This document shows positions 22,549-30,491 of a stretch of DNA of 64,000 nt, in pieces (the first letter of the stretch is position 1; each line of letters opens with the position of its first letter). Made by a program: the position numbers and the translations under genes. Below the pieces are notes generated by a model, which was not told the DNA's origin, ran no database searches, and saw nothing but the letters and a program-made list of their open reading frames with translations. The DNA comes from Methylobacter sp. (GTDB lineage: Bacteria; Pseudomonadota; Gammaproteobacteria; Methylococcales; Methylomonadaceae): contig JAUYMY010000012.1 in NCBI GenBank assembly GCA_030699385.1, positions 1-64,000 of the forward strand. The letters run 5' to 3'.

Positions 22549-22610
22549 GTGGGAGCGGCCACCCGGCCGCGAACAGTTCGCATTGTTCGTGGCCGGGTGG
22601 CCACTCCCAC
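22549..22610. repeat. R1 inverted pair (REPIN) between A and B
   Basis: Arms joined by AACAGTTCGCATTGTT. It lies in the 146-base gap between the transposase stop and the B start; the whole gap is open in the B frame. Confidence 0.9.
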
Positions 22611-22618
22611 TTCCTCAC

Positions 22619-24823
22619 TCACTTCCCCTCTTTCATCTTTTGCAGCATCAACACCGTGTCTTCATAGCTGCCCTCCTCATCCTCTTGCTTGTTAAATTTC
22701 CCCACCAAAACCGGTGCCTTTAACGCTTCCTCCTTCTCCCTAAATATCACCGGCACTTCAACCAACTCCTCCTCTTTCTCCCGAAAAATAACCGGTACCG
22801 GCGTCAACACTTCGCCCTCAAGGTCATAGCCCAATTCCGCATAAGCCTGGTCAATCTTGGCCTGTCCGCGCTTGGCCATGCCCTCGATCCGCTCGTCCTT
22901 AATCCTGTCCTTCTTCGACTTGGCAAAGCCATCCACCTTGTTGCCGTTCCACACTGCGATACAGATAAAAACCCCCTCCAAATCACTGATCCAGACATGA
23001 TCGGCATGGTGCAGGTCGTAAGCCACCCGCACCTTGCTGTTGCTCGGCAGTTCCGCCAGTTGCGGGTGGTAATAAATGTTATTGATCCAGCGCACCTCGC
23101 CGCGATCCGGTTTCCTAATGACAAAGGGCCGGAATAAATTAAGCGCCTCGTCCTCAGTCAACGGGCACGACCACGTTGGGTCAAAGTTGGCAAAATACAC
23201 CTCAGCCGGGGTCTTGCCGCCCAAACTACTATGCTTGTGGTCACTGTTATAAGTGTCGAAACGTTCCTCACACGCCGCCATAAACACCTGCCAGGTCGGC
23301 ACAAACGCCGGGACTTCGCCTTTCAGCTTGGCGCTGTTAATCATATTGGTGTGCTTGCGCAACGTGTCGCCATCCATGCCGGTGCCCTGAAACGTCGGAA
23401 AGGTCTTCGCCACCGCAATCGCGGTAATATCCCAAAGCCCCTCAATCAATCCGCGCCCCTGCGCATTGCCCGGAATCCCGGTCTCGTGGCGCACCCCCAG
23501 CCTCGCCAGCATCCCGCCCACCTTGCAATCGATGATTTTCGCCGTCTGCCCGGAACCGTTGTCCGAGTAATAAATCAGCGGCTTGCCATGCTTCAACATG
23601 CCTTGCCCCAGCGCTTCCGACACCGCCAGCTGGTTCTCGGAAAGACTAAACGCCCAACCGACAATAAACCGGCTCGCCGCATCGATAATCACCGTCACTT
23701 CCGGCGCAAACGCCTGACCGGTTTCAGGGTGGCGCACCTTCGCCTTAAAGGTATGGCCGTCGCCGACCCACACTTCATTGCTCGATCCCGACCAGTCCCG
23801 GCGGATAAACGGCTTCATCGCCGCCAGCGCCGAACCGGTGCAGCGCCCGGTTTCCCGCACCAAGGGCGGCATCAGTTTTAACACCCTATTGACCGCCGAA
23901 ATGCTCGGCAACCCGGCCAAATCAAGCCCCTGTTCCAGCCAGTCCTGCTTGAACACCGCATAAGCCTCAGTCTGTTTCGGCTTTTGCGGCTTGCGGTAGG
24001 CCGCCAAAAACAGCGGCAACCAAGTGACATCCTGCCAGCGCTCCTTAACCCGCGTTTTCGCCGGCAGACAATGGCCGGTGGCCTTTTTCAGCGCCTTCCA
24101 TTTGGTCACCGTACTGTCCGACACCAGACCTCTGCGGCAATCGTTCAGTTTGTCGTTGCACTGCTCGATGGCCTGCGCCATTTCAGGCAACAACGCCCCG
24201 GCGGCGTAGCCCTGCGTCAAAAACCCACACGCCGCCTTGGTCGACCCCGGATAAGCCTCGACAAACTGCAAGATCAGCTGCCGTGCGCCATCGACCCGGC
24301 GCTGTTTGTCGTCGGCCAGGCTCAAACTAAGCCCGCGCCCCTGAGGTCTGACTGCAACAGCGCTGTCCACAGCTTTAGCGCTATTCCGGCCTTTTCGGTC
24401 AACTGCAAGTGCGGTTCCAGCGTTATCAGGCCGTATTTTTGCAATTGGAGCTGATCCGACAGCGGCAACGACAGCGCCTCCCCCGACTTCATCAACAACA
24501 GTCCCCGGAATTGGTATAAGCTGACTTCCCGCGACAGGGCTAACAGCTCCGTTTCCAGCGTCCGCGTTGATTGCGCTGCTGGGTTGATGGCTTGATTCTT
24601 TTCCATGATTGACTCCTAAATTAAATCGATAAGTAAAAACAGCGGTTTGCACCGCCTTGGGCAAGCTCTTCAGCGCATACAGGCGTTTTTTGTGTCGGCT
24701 GTGTGTCGCTTGTTCGGTGTAAGGCCAGTTACTCTTGTCGGCCTTGCGTTCAGCCGAGCGTTTCGATAAGCCCAGCGCGGCGGCAATCTCCTCCGTCGAC
24801 GCCGGGCGGTTAATGTCGTCCAT
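22619..24823 (-). CDS. A: Mu A-like DDE transposase
   Basis: 734 aa (MuA is 663). Order: N-terminal Mu-type HTH (residues 1-68, STEEIAAALGLSKRSAERKA), an Ala/Gly/Val-rich linker (about 75-165), a helical DNA-binding part, then the RNase H core with Asp in GDGHTFK (about 354), Asp in SDNG (about 416) and Glu in GLIEGLWD (about 459), and the C-terminal barrel. The tail holds a direct repeat (VPVIFREKEEELVE, VPVIFREKEEALK). GGAGGGGG precedes ATG. Intact. Confidence 0.95.
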   Translation of the reverse strand: MDDINRPASTEEIAAALGLSKRSAERKADKSNWPYTEQATHSRHKKRLYALKSLPKAVQTAVFTYRFNLGVNHGKESSHQPSSAINADAGNGAVSPVAGSQLIPIPGTVVDEVGGGAVVAAVGSAPIAKIRPDNAGTALAVDRKGRNSAKAVDSAVAVRPQGRGLSLSLADDKQRRVDGARQLILQFVEAYPGSTKAACGFLTQGYAAGALLPEMAQAIEQCNDKLNDCRRGLVSDSTVTKWKALKKATGHCLPAKTRVKERWQDVTWLPLFLAAYRKPQKPKQTEAYAVFKQDWLEQGLDLAGLPSISAVNRVLKLMPPLVRETGRCTGSALAAMKPFIRRDWSGSSNEVWVGDGHTFKAKVRHPETGQAFAPEVTVIIDAASRFIVGWAFSLSENQLAVSEALGQGMLKHGKPLIYYSDNGSGQTAKIIDCKVGGMLARLGVRHETGIPGNAQGRGLIEGLWDITAIAVAKTFPTFQGTGMDGDTLRKHTNMINSAKLKGEVPAFVPTWQVFMAACEERFDTYNSDHKHSSLGGKTPAEVYFANFDPTWSCPLTEDEALNLFRPFVIRKPDRGEVRWINNIYYHPQLAELPSNSKVRVAYDLHHADHVWISDLEGVFICIAVWNGNKVDGFAKSKKDRIKDERIEGMAKRGQAKIDQAYAELGYDLEGEVLTPVPVIFREKEEELVEVPVIFREKEEALKAPVLVGKFNKQEDEEGSYEDTVLMLQKMKEGK
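24322..24606 (-). CDS. Overprinted 94-aa frame inside the transposase linker
   Basis: Same strand as the transposase but another frame. AGGAG lies 6 bases before ATG 24606, inside codons for FNLGVNHG. The product (LETELLALSREVSLYQFRGL, DQLQLQKYGLITLEPHLQLT, GIALKLWTALLQSDLRG) looks like an ordinary helical protein. The transposase reading of the same DNA is low-complexity Ala/Gly/Val, as expected if the linker tolerates whatever the inner gene needs. No family recognised. Confidence 0.5.
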   Translation of the reverse strand: MEKNQAINPAAQSTRTLETELLALSREVSLYQFRGLLLMKSGEALSLPLSDQLQLQKYGLITLEPHLQLTEKAGIALKLWTALLQSDLRGAGLV

Positions 24824-24851
24824 ACCCCCTCCTATGTGGGCGTGTTACCCC

Positions 24852-24877
24852 GTGGGAGCGGCCACCCGGCCGCGAAC
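24852..24877. repeat. R1 single arm upstream of the transposase gene
   Basis: GTGGGAGCGGCCACCCGG continuing to GCCGCGAAC, between the transposase start and the 51-aa gene. Confidence 0.85.
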
Positions 24878-24883
24878 AAGCCG

Positions 24884-25039
24884 CTATTCAACCTGCACCA
24901 AGAACTCAACATCACAGTCCTCGCAGCAGGTCGTCACCTTGGCAAAATAGAGCGAACTGGCTTCAAACTCCCAGCCGCCAATCATCACCAACAACCCGCA
25001 CTCAGGACACGGTGCCTCAACATCAGGAAAGGGCGTCAT
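24884..25039 (-). CDS. Small zinc-finger early protein (51 aa)
   Basis: MTPFPDVEAPCPECGLLVMI then LYFAKVTTCCEDCDVEFLVQ: a CPEC...CCEDC pair spaced as a small zinc ribbon. ATG 25039 overlaps the end of the previous gene. Not assigned to a family. Confidence 0.7.
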   Translation of the reverse strand: MTPFPDVEAPCPECGLLVMIGGWEFEASSLYFAKVTTCCEDCDVEFLVQVE

Positions 25040-25346
25040 GACCGTTTTCACACACCCCCCCTTCAGCCTTGGCTTGAGCATCCCCAAGTCTTAGGCTAGA
25101 CTCTAACCGTCGCATCGTTTGCAGCCGATTAACGGCCGTCAACAGCTCCGCCGGACACGGAAAATGGTCTATCTCCGTCAACAACATATCGGCGGCCTGT
25201 ATCAGCGTCGGCGCGTCCAGCCCATATAAAGCGGTATTCCACGCCTTAAACAAAGCCCGGTTGGCGGTTTCCCCCTCAACCGGCCACGCGAATACCGCGC
25301 TAAATTTTTTTAATACTGTTTGTGTACTTTTAAGGATCATCGTCAT
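25023..25346 (-). CDS. Early protein, unknown (about 107 aa)
   Basis: ILKSTQTVLKKFSAVFAWPV, then ETANRALFKAWNTALYGLDA, PTLIQAADMLLTEIDHFPCP and AELLTAVNRLQTMRRLESSL. The pattern of an N-terminal helical domain and FPCPAEL resembles phage helicase-loader or replication-accessory proteins. ATGs at 25358, 25346 and 25340 are all possible. The C-terminus shares a repeated stretch with ner (see findings). It overlaps a divergent plus-strand gene at the start. Confidence 0.68.
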   Translation of the reverse strand: MTMILKSTQTVLKKFSAVFAWPVEGETANRALFKAWNTALYGLDAPTLIQAADMLLTEIDHFPCPAELLTAVNRLQTMRRLESSLRLGDAQAKAEGGVCENGHDALS

Positions 25347-25560
25347 GTCAAATTCCATAAAATCAGTGTCTGTCAGTGAAATGCAAGAGGCCATCGCTAA
25401 GGCGTTATCAGAGCTAACGGGCAGCTCTTGCGCAGTATCAATATCCCAGGCCAGCTATGATGATTCGTCGCTGAGTGGTCTTGGCATGGAAAGTGTATCG
25501 TTCACGGCGCGGGTAGAGTTTGAGCACCCTCACACCCCACCCCCTTCCGCCTTGGCTTGA
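25345..25560 (+). CDS. Plus-strand small protein between ner and early genes (71 aa)
   Basis: MSNSIKSVSVSEMQEAIAKA, LSELTGSSCAVSISQASYDD, LGMESVSFTARVEFEHPHTP. AAGGAT lies 8 bases before ATG 25345. It runs against the early operon, overlaps the start of the 107-aa gene and meets the 3' end of ner. It is bounded by two copies of an imperfect direct repeat, so it may be an insertion. No family recognised; composition looks protein-like. Confidence 0.5.
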   Translation: MSNSIKSVSVSEMQEAIAKALSELTGSSCAVSISQASYDDSSLSGLGMESVSFTARVEFEHPHTPPPSALA

Positions 25561-25871
25561 GCTTTCGCCATTCTTCGGCTAGACTCTATTGCTCTAAAGC
25601 CTTGCAGTTTGCGGCTGCCGTCTTCGTTATAGCGGCTCGGCCAGATCACTTTAGGATGGACGCCGATAGCGTCGGCAATCCGCTTCTCGGCAATAGGAAA
25701 ACTGGAGGTCAACGCTTTCGACAGCGTTGCGCCGCCTTTTAAACCATGCTCTTCGGCCAGTGCCGCGAGCGTGTAACCGGCTTTAGCCAGCGCCGCCTTA
25801 ACGTCGGCGGGGTGCCAGTCCTGCGCGGGTTCCGCGTCTTGACTGGCTTTTTTTGTGTTTAGGTCATTCAT
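25530..25871 (-). CDS. ner: Ner/Nlp-family DNA-binding protein
   Basis: 113 aa. DWHPADVKAALAKAGYTLAA, LAEEHGLKGGATLSKALTSS, AEKRIADAIGVHPKVIWPSR, YNEDGSR is the Ner (SfsB/Nlp) HTH. In Mu, Ner turns down the early and repressor promoters. AAGGA lies 7 bases before ATG 25871. First gene of the early operon; the promoter at 25908-25936 is directly upstream. The C-terminal 35 residues beyond the usual Ner end lie in the repeated segment. Confidence 0.92.
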   Translation of the reverse strand: MNDLNTKKASQDAEPAQDWHPADVKAALAKAGYTLAALAEEHGLKGGATLSKALTSSFPIAEKRIADAIGVHPKVIWPSRYNEDGSRKLQGFRAIESSRRMAKAQAKAEGGGV

Positions 25872-25907
25872 AGTCTTTTCCTTCATCAAGTTAAATAACG
25901 AGTGATT

Positions 25908-25936
25908 ATTAGACTCCTAATTAGGAGTTCAGTCAA
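25908..25936 (-). promoter_or_regulatory. Early promoter Pe with operator in the spacer
   Basis: On the minus strand TTGACT (25931-25936), 17 bp, TCTAAT (25908-25913). The spacer is mostly the perfect palindrome ACTCCTAATTAGGAGT (25913-25928), so a bound protein would block RNA polymerase. Confidence 0.75.
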
Positions 25937-25944
25937 ACAAAAAA

Positions 25945-25960
25945 AATCCTAATCAGGATT
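25945..25960. promoter_or_regulatory. Second operator of the early promoter
   Basis: AATCCTAATCAGGATT, related to the palindrome at 25913. The two centres are 32 bp apart, three helical turns. Probable Ner or repressor site. Confidence 0.65.
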
Positions 25961-25971
25961 TATTTTATTTT

Positions 25972-26102
25972 TGTCGCAACAGAGTCTGGAGAACAAACCA
26001 ATGATTTTTAATTTTATTTATTATTATCAAATGCTTACTGTTGCGACAGTGTCGCAACAGAAAAAAGTGAGTGTGTCGCAACAGACCGCATTGGTTGCGA
26101 CA
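25972..26102. promoter_or_regulatory. Operator cluster of TGTCGCAACAG half-sites
   Basis: Five copies of TGTCGCAACAG: 25972-25982 (+), 26038-26048 (-), 26050-26060 (+), 26074-26084 (+), 26093-26102 (-, partial). The second and third form a perfect inverted repeat with one central base. The last touches the start codon of the repressor gene. Likely the repressor binding region. Confidence 0.75.
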
Positions 26103-26572
26103 TGACTATCGGGGGCAGATTAAAACAATGGAGGGAATATAAGAAGCTTAAACAAGATGAAGCAAGCTCCTTATTAGGAATCCCGTTTAGCACGATTCAA
26201 AAGTATGAGATGGATATTAGCAAGCCAGGCGCTGACGCTATCATTCGCTTAATCAATGCTGGCATCAATGCTACATGGCTATTGACCGGGCAAGGCCCGA
26301 TGTTGGTGGCGGACACCGTCAGCCAGCCCAGCGCGCCCATCGGCGACTTGGTGGAGCCGCTGGTGGTGCTGGACATGCAGCGCCTGCAACTGGCCATCAA
26401 GACCCTGGAACAAGCCCTAGCCAAGCACAGGCGCGCCCTACAGCCCGACAAAAAAGCCGAGGCGATAAAATTGATGTATTTAATGCTTGAAGAAGAAGAC
26501 AAAAAAAGAGCCGAAGCCGGACAAGCCCACGCCTCAGCCATTCTAGAACAGCTGGTCAAATCAATGACCTAA
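26102..26572 (+). CDS. XRE-type prophage repressor (c-like)
   Basis: 156 aa. The N-terminal HTH_3 domain (MTIGGRLKQWREYKKLKQDE, LGIPFSTIQKYEMDISKPGA, NATWLLTGQGPML) is followed by a helical C-terminal part (QRLQLAIKTLEQALAKHRRA, then an acidic region). It is divergent from ner across the operator cluster, the place of Mu c, although Mu c itself is a different fold. There is no ribosome site before ATG; an operator half-site occupies that space, so it may be leaderless or autoregulated at translation start. Confidence 0.88.
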   Translation: MTIGGRLKQWREYKKLKQDEASSLLGIPFSTIQKYEMDISKPGADAIIRLINAGINATWLLTGQGPMLVADTVSQPSAPIGDLVEPLVVLDMQRLQLAIKTLEQALAKHRRALQPDKKAEAIKLMYLMLEEEDKKRAEAGQAHASAILEQLVKSMT

Positions 26573-26589
26573 ACCAAAAGGGGAAAAAA

Positions 26590-26766
26590 ATGCTTGAAGA
26601 AAAACTAGACGCCATCCTAAGCCAAACGCAGACGACAGAAACGCAAAACACCGTTACCTACAATGTCTCAATAATCGACAACAGCAGACAAAATTCCAGT
26701 GACAGTTATACTATATATATAGGCGAGAAACGAAACGCAGAAAAAAACCAAGAAAGGAGCCGTTAA
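26590..26766 (+). CDS. Small protein downstream of the repressor (58 aa)
   Basis: MLEEKLDAILSQTQTTETQN, TVTYNVSIIDNSRQNSSDSY, TIYIGEKRNAEKNQERSR. AGGGG lies about 7 bases before ATG and the gene follows the repressor stop by 17 bases, so it shares the lysogenic transcript. Mostly polar; not recognised. Confidence 0.65.
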   Translation: MLEEKLDAILSQTQTTETQNTVTYNVSIIDNSRQNSSDSYTIYIGEKRNAEKNQERSR

Positions 26767-26798
26767 ATCCGGCCAAAGCAAGAAAACCAATAACGCAG

Positions 26799-27013
26799 AC
26801 ACCGCCAAATATCGCGCAAAAAAAACAAAAAACCGAAAAAACACCGCCAAATATCGCGCAAAACCAAAAACAGCCAAAAAACCCTAGAACCCGCATCCCG
26901 TCTAGGCTCCAGTCATCCCCGCTAGTCCCAACACCTTGTCCAAATATCGCAGGTCTTCACACAGTCATCCCCGCTAGTCCCATCACTACAGCGGAATATC
27001 GCAGGTCTTCACA
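26799..27013. mobile_element. Prophage end region with repeated transposase-binding sites
   Basis: Four same-oriented AATATCGC sites: two in ACACCGCCAAATATCGCGC (26799, 26841; 42 bp apart) and two in an exact-length 52-bp tandem unit (26910-26961, 26962-27013). The 42-bp step equals the L2-L3 spacing I recall for Mu. Both tandem units end in TTCACA, and a terminal CA is expected. The boundary is therefore either 26961 or 27013; the other prophage end is outside the window. Confidence 0.6.
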
Positions 27014-27072
27014 AGTGTTGCGGTTGTTTTTTTAAAAGTGCGCCAAAATTGCGCCATTTTAAATTCCAGGCA

Positions 27073-27105
27073 TAAAAAAAGCACTTGGTTTTCACCTAAG
27101 TGCTT
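27073..27105 (-). terminator. Terminator after tRNA-Met
   Basis: AAGCACTTAGGT and ACCAAGTGCTT pair, followed by seven T on the minus strand. Host side of the prophage boundary. Confidence 0.85.
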
Positions 27106-27113
27106 GTTTTATA

Positions 27114-27190
27114 TGGTGGCGATAGGTGGACTTGAACCACCGACCCCGGGGTTATGAATCCCGTGCTCTAACCAGCTGAGCTACATCGCC
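27114..27190 (-). tRNA. tRNA-Met (CAT)
   Basis: Cloverleaf with acceptor GGCGATG/TATCGCC, D-arm GCTCAGCTGGTTAGAGC, anticodon loop ATTCATAAC with CAT, T-arm GGTTCAAGTCC, and CCA encoded (27114-27116). Elongator type, since the acceptor pairs fully. Confidence 0.95.
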
Positions 27191-27243
27191 TTTTAATCAG
27201 GTCTAATAAAGAGCGGGAATTATAATTAGCACGCCTCTCTTTG

Positions 27244-28335
27244 TCAAACGTTGAATCTAAAATGGACGACGTCGCCGTCTTTGACGATGTAGTCTTTGCC
27301 TTCAAGCCGCCATTTTCCGGCGTCTTTGGCACCTTGTTCGCCTTTGTAATCGATGAAATCCTGATAGGCGATAACTTCGGCGCGAATAAAACCTTTTTCA
27401 AAGTCGCTGTGAATAACGCCAGCCGCCTGCGGTGCAGTTGCGCCGACCGGAATTGTCCATGCCCTGACTTCTTTGACGCCTGCGGTAAAATAGGTAGCCA
27501 GATTCAGCAGTTTATAGCCGGCTCTTACGACACGGTTCAAACCGGGCTCTTCGAGACCCAGATCATCCAAAAATTCCTTTCTTTCGTCGTCGTCGAGTTG
27601 GGCTATTTCGGCTTCGATGGCGGCGCAGATCGGAACCACCATGGCGCCTTCTTTGTCGGCCAGTGCCTGCACTTTATCCAGCAAGGGGTTGTTGTCGAAA
27701 CCGTCGTCTTGGACATTGGCAATGTACATGGCCGGCTTCAGCGTCATCAGGCACAGGTCTCTGACCAAGGCTTTTTCATCGAAGGTTAAGGGCAAGGTAC
27801 GCGCGGGTTCGCCTGCATCCAGTTGTTTGAAAACTTTTTCCAGTACGTCTTTTTTTGCCTGTTCGTCTTTATTGCCGGTTCTGGCCGCTTTGCTGGCGCG
27901 CAGCAGGGCTTTTTCTACCGAGGCCATGTCCGCTAAGGCCAATTCGGTGTTTATGACTTCGATGTCGGAAATAGGATCGATTTTTCCGGCAACATGGATG
28001 ACGTTATCATCATCAAAGCAGCGCACGACGTGGGCAATGGCATCGGTTTCGCGGATGTTGGCCAAAAACTGGTTGCCCAAGCCTTCGCCTTTGGATGCGC
28101 CAGCAACTAATCCGGCAATATCGACAAATTCAATGGTGGTGGGCAGTATGCGCTCGGGTTTTACGATCTCCGCCAGTTTGTCCATGCGGCTGTCAGGCAC
28201 GGGAACGACGCCTACATTGGGGTCGATAGTGCAAAACGGGTAATTTTCGGCGGCGATTTTCGCGCGGGTTAGTGCATTAAATAAGGTCGATTTTCCAACG
28301 TTGGGTAAGCCAACGATTCCACAATACAGCGCCAT
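27244..28335 (-). CDS. ychF: YchF redox-responsive ATPase
   Basis: 363 aa Obg-related P-loop ATPase that binds ribosomes and affects oxidative stress response. Walker [10 protein letters not shown] (residues 8-16), [20 protein letters not shown] (switch region), the coiled-coil part ([20 protein letters not shown]), and the C-terminal TGS domain ([20 protein letters not shown]). ATG 28335 gives the standard MALYCGIVG start. It is followed by the tRNA-Met gene on the same strand. Confidence 0.97.
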   Translation of the reverse strand: MALYCGIVGLPNVGKSTLFNALTRAKIAAENYPFCTIDPNVGVVPVPDSRMDKLAEIVKPERILPTTIEFVDIAGLVAGASKGEGLGNQFLANIRETDAIAHVVRCFDDDNVIHVAGKIDPISDIEVINTELALADMASVEKALLRASKAARTGNKDEQAKKDVLEKVFKQLDAGEPARTLPLTFDEKALVRDLCLMTLKPAMYIANVQDDGFDNNPLLDKVQALADKEGAMVVPICAAIEAEIAQLDDDERKEFLDDLGLEEPGLNRVVRAGYKLLNLATYFTAGVKEVRAWTIPVGATAPQAAGVIHSDFEKGFIRAEVIAYQDFIDYKGEQGAKDAGKWRLEGKDYIVKDGDVVHFRFNV

Positions 28336-28653
28336 AGAGTTCTCTGTGATTTTAAAAAAGTGAGTGCGGCAAGAGGGGCAAGCCGAAACAAAACGGCGAT
28401 TATACAAGCTATGATGTTAATTGTTAGCCTGAATCTTAACTACGCCAAAGCAAGCCGCACTCACAACACTTTAAAAACAACAGACTAATCAGGCGAGCTG
28501 TAACTTCTCATTCAATGCCGCGCTAAAAATTACTGAGCTCCCGTGTTAAACATGAATTCTTATTGATATTCAGTTAAAATAGCCGACGCTAATAAACATC
28601 CGTTTTGACTTAGCGGTATGTCATTTTGTTTCATGTTTTTCTGAGGTCATCCT

Positions 28654-30387
28654 ATGCGTAAAAATGTTCTCCCTTTGGTTTGGGGTGCTGCACTGCTTCT
28701 AGTGCATCCTTTGAGCCAAGCAACCAGCGATTTACCTCCTACCGCAAAAGTAGACATGGGGCCGGTAGAAGAAGTTTGTTCCGATTTTACTTCACCTAAA
28801 TGGCGCGACGAACAAGTCATTGACGGCGTCAAAATACAAGAATCCCGGCTATGTAACCCGGATAATCCCGCCGATATTGCTGCCTTTGTTAAAGGCACGA
28901 ACGGCATTTCCATGGAAACACTGATGCAAACGCAGTTGGCTGCGGATGCGATTACGATGTCCGATGATGTCGACGGCGACGGCGATCCTGATAAAATCAT
29001 TATCAAACTGGAAATTGCCGAAATCAACGGCCATTCGCCAGACATGAAAGACCCCACCACCACGTTTGATATTGCACCGGGCATACAGCCGACTTTTTGG
29101 GTGTTTGCACCGAAAACCCGCGATATGTCGACCTTAAGCATTTACGAGCCGGTAGCGAACCCGTTGCTGCGCGCACCGTCTCCGGTGATTCGTGTCGAAC
29201 AGGATGATGTCATTTGGCTGGTTGTGGAAAATACCCATTATTTGCCGCACTCCCTGCATTTACACGGCATTGATCATCCGTTTATGGATCACAGCGGCGG
29301 CGGTAATGATGGCGTCGGTCAAACCAGTGGCATGGATATTATGCCGGGCGAAAGCAAAACTTACGTGATCAAGCCGCGCCAACCGGGCACCATGTATTAC
29401 CATTGCCATGTTCAGCCGCATACCCATATCCCAATGGGCTTACAGGGTATTTTCATTGTTGAGGAAAACCGCCCTAATAACTGGCCGCAAACGCTGAATG
29501 TCGGCGCAGGCCAAGTTCGCCATCCGTCGGTCGCGGTACTGGAAAAATATGCCCGTGAGTACGACCTACATTATCAATCGGTCGATAAGGAATTGCATGA
29601 ACTGGTGGCTCGCTCGGCCAACGATCCACGCCTGATTGCCAAGCACATGAACATGGAATACGACACTACCGATGCCACTGACGATTATTTTATGCTCAAT
29701 GGCCGGTCTTTCCCTTATACCTTAAGGGAATCGTTGATTGAAATGCAAAAAGATGAAAAGGTTAAACTGCGGATTTTGAATGGTCACACCGAATCTTTTG
29801 CCATGCATATCCACGGTCATAAACCCACGATAACCCACTACGACGGCGTTGATAACGGCCCCGGTTCGTATATTCAGCGCGATGTACACGGTATGGTGCC
29901 TGCGCAGCGTATTGACCTGGAACTGAACGGTACCGATGACGGCTTAAACAGCTTTGGCCAAGGCATCTGGATGTTCCATGACCATGTTGAAAAATCATTT
30001 ACCACTGACGGCATCGGCGAAGGCGGCGACATCAGCTTAGTGGTTTACAAGGACTTTATTGATGAAAAAGGTATTCCTAAAGCACACGGCATGAGCCTTG
30101 CGCCTTATTTTACCAAAGGCATGTGGAAAGGTAATTACCCCATTTGGCAAGATTATGACGCTTGGCATAGTTTAGGCTTACCTGATGTCAAAGGTGATTA
30201 CAAAGCGTCTAAAGTGGCGGTACAAACCGTGCAAGCGCAATGGACACCCGAAACAGCACCCGCTCAACAGGAAAGTTCTGCTTTTGGAAAATTGTTTTTC
30301 GGTTTGATACTCGGTTTATTCGGTTATGTCCTTGTCATTAACCGGCAAGCGATTATTGACCGTATCCTTAAGCTGCTGAAGAAATAA
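28654..30387 (+). CDS. Membrane-anchored multicopper oxidase
   Basis: 577 aa. Signal peptide (residues 1-23), an acidic DDVDGDGDPDK loop near 105-115 (Ca-binding-like), then two cupredoxin domains. Domain 1 has HSLHLHG and YYHCHVQPHTHIPM, giving type 2/3 histidines plus a type 1 site (Cys, His, Met). Domain 2 has MHIHGHKP and WMFHDHVEKS without a Cys, so the type 1 site is only in domain 1. A C-terminal membrane helix (LFFGLILGLFGYVLVINR) tethers it with the active domain in the periplasm. Substrate unknown; copper or phenol oxidation is possible. Confidence 0.88.
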   Translation: MRKNVLPLVWGAALLLVHPLSQATSDLPPTAKVDMGPVEEVCSDFTSPKWRDEQVIDGVKIQESRLCNPDNPADIAAFVKGTNGISMETLMQTQLAADAITMSDDVDGDGDPDKIIIKLEIAEINGHSPDMKDPTTTFDIAPGIQPTFWVFAPKTRDMSTLSIYEPVANPLLRAPSPVIRVEQDDVIWLVVENTHYLPHSLHLHGIDHPFMDHSGGGNDGVGQTSGMDIMPGESKTYVIKPRQPGTMYYHCHVQPHTHIPMGLQGIFIVEENRPNNWPQTLNVGAGQVRHPSVAVLEKYAREYDLHYQSVDKELHELVARSANDPRLIAKHMNMEYDTTDATDDYFMLNGRSFPYTLRESLIEMQKDEKVKLRILNGHTESFAMHIHGHKPTITHYDGVDNGPGSYIQRDVHGMVPAQRIDLELNGTDDGLNSFGQGIWMFHDHVEKSFTTDGIGEGGDISLVVYKDFIDEKGIPKAHGMSLAPYFTKGMWKGNYPIWQDYDAWHSLGLPDVKGDYKASKVAVQTVQAQWTPETAPAQQESSAFGKLFFGLILGLFGYVLVINRQAIIDRILKLLKK

Positions 30388-30400
30388 GTTAAAATCTTAG

Positions 30401-30430
30401 GGGTAAAAGGCGACTACTCGCCTTTTACCC
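30401..30430 (+). terminator. Terminator after the multicopper oxidase gene
   Basis: GGGTAAAAGGCGA and TCGCCTTTTACCC form a 13-bp stem with a 4-base loop. Confidence 0.75.
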
Positions 30431-30491
30431 ACGCTACAAATGTATTTTGCATTCATTAAAATATCAATCAGAGACAGCCGCTATCCTTAAG

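Noticed and set aside
22473..22622. N-terminal extension of B through a REPIN
   Set aside because: Family start motif and ribosome site fit ATG 22472; the extension is repeat plus unconserved sequence.
10523..24877. R1/R2 repeats as a CRISPR array
   Set aside because: Spacing is irregular, copies are inverted and scattered, and there are no unique spacers or cas genes.
94..25000. Many plus-strand frames opposite phage genes
   Set aside because: They are shadows of high-GC minus-strand genes with overlapping coupled starts; none has independent support except 25345-25560.
26668..26896. Hydrophobic minus-strand frames opposite the prophage end
   Set aside because: They are reverse readings of A-rich repeat DNA; the hydrophobic FFVFFARYLAVF pattern is an artefact of the tandem sites.
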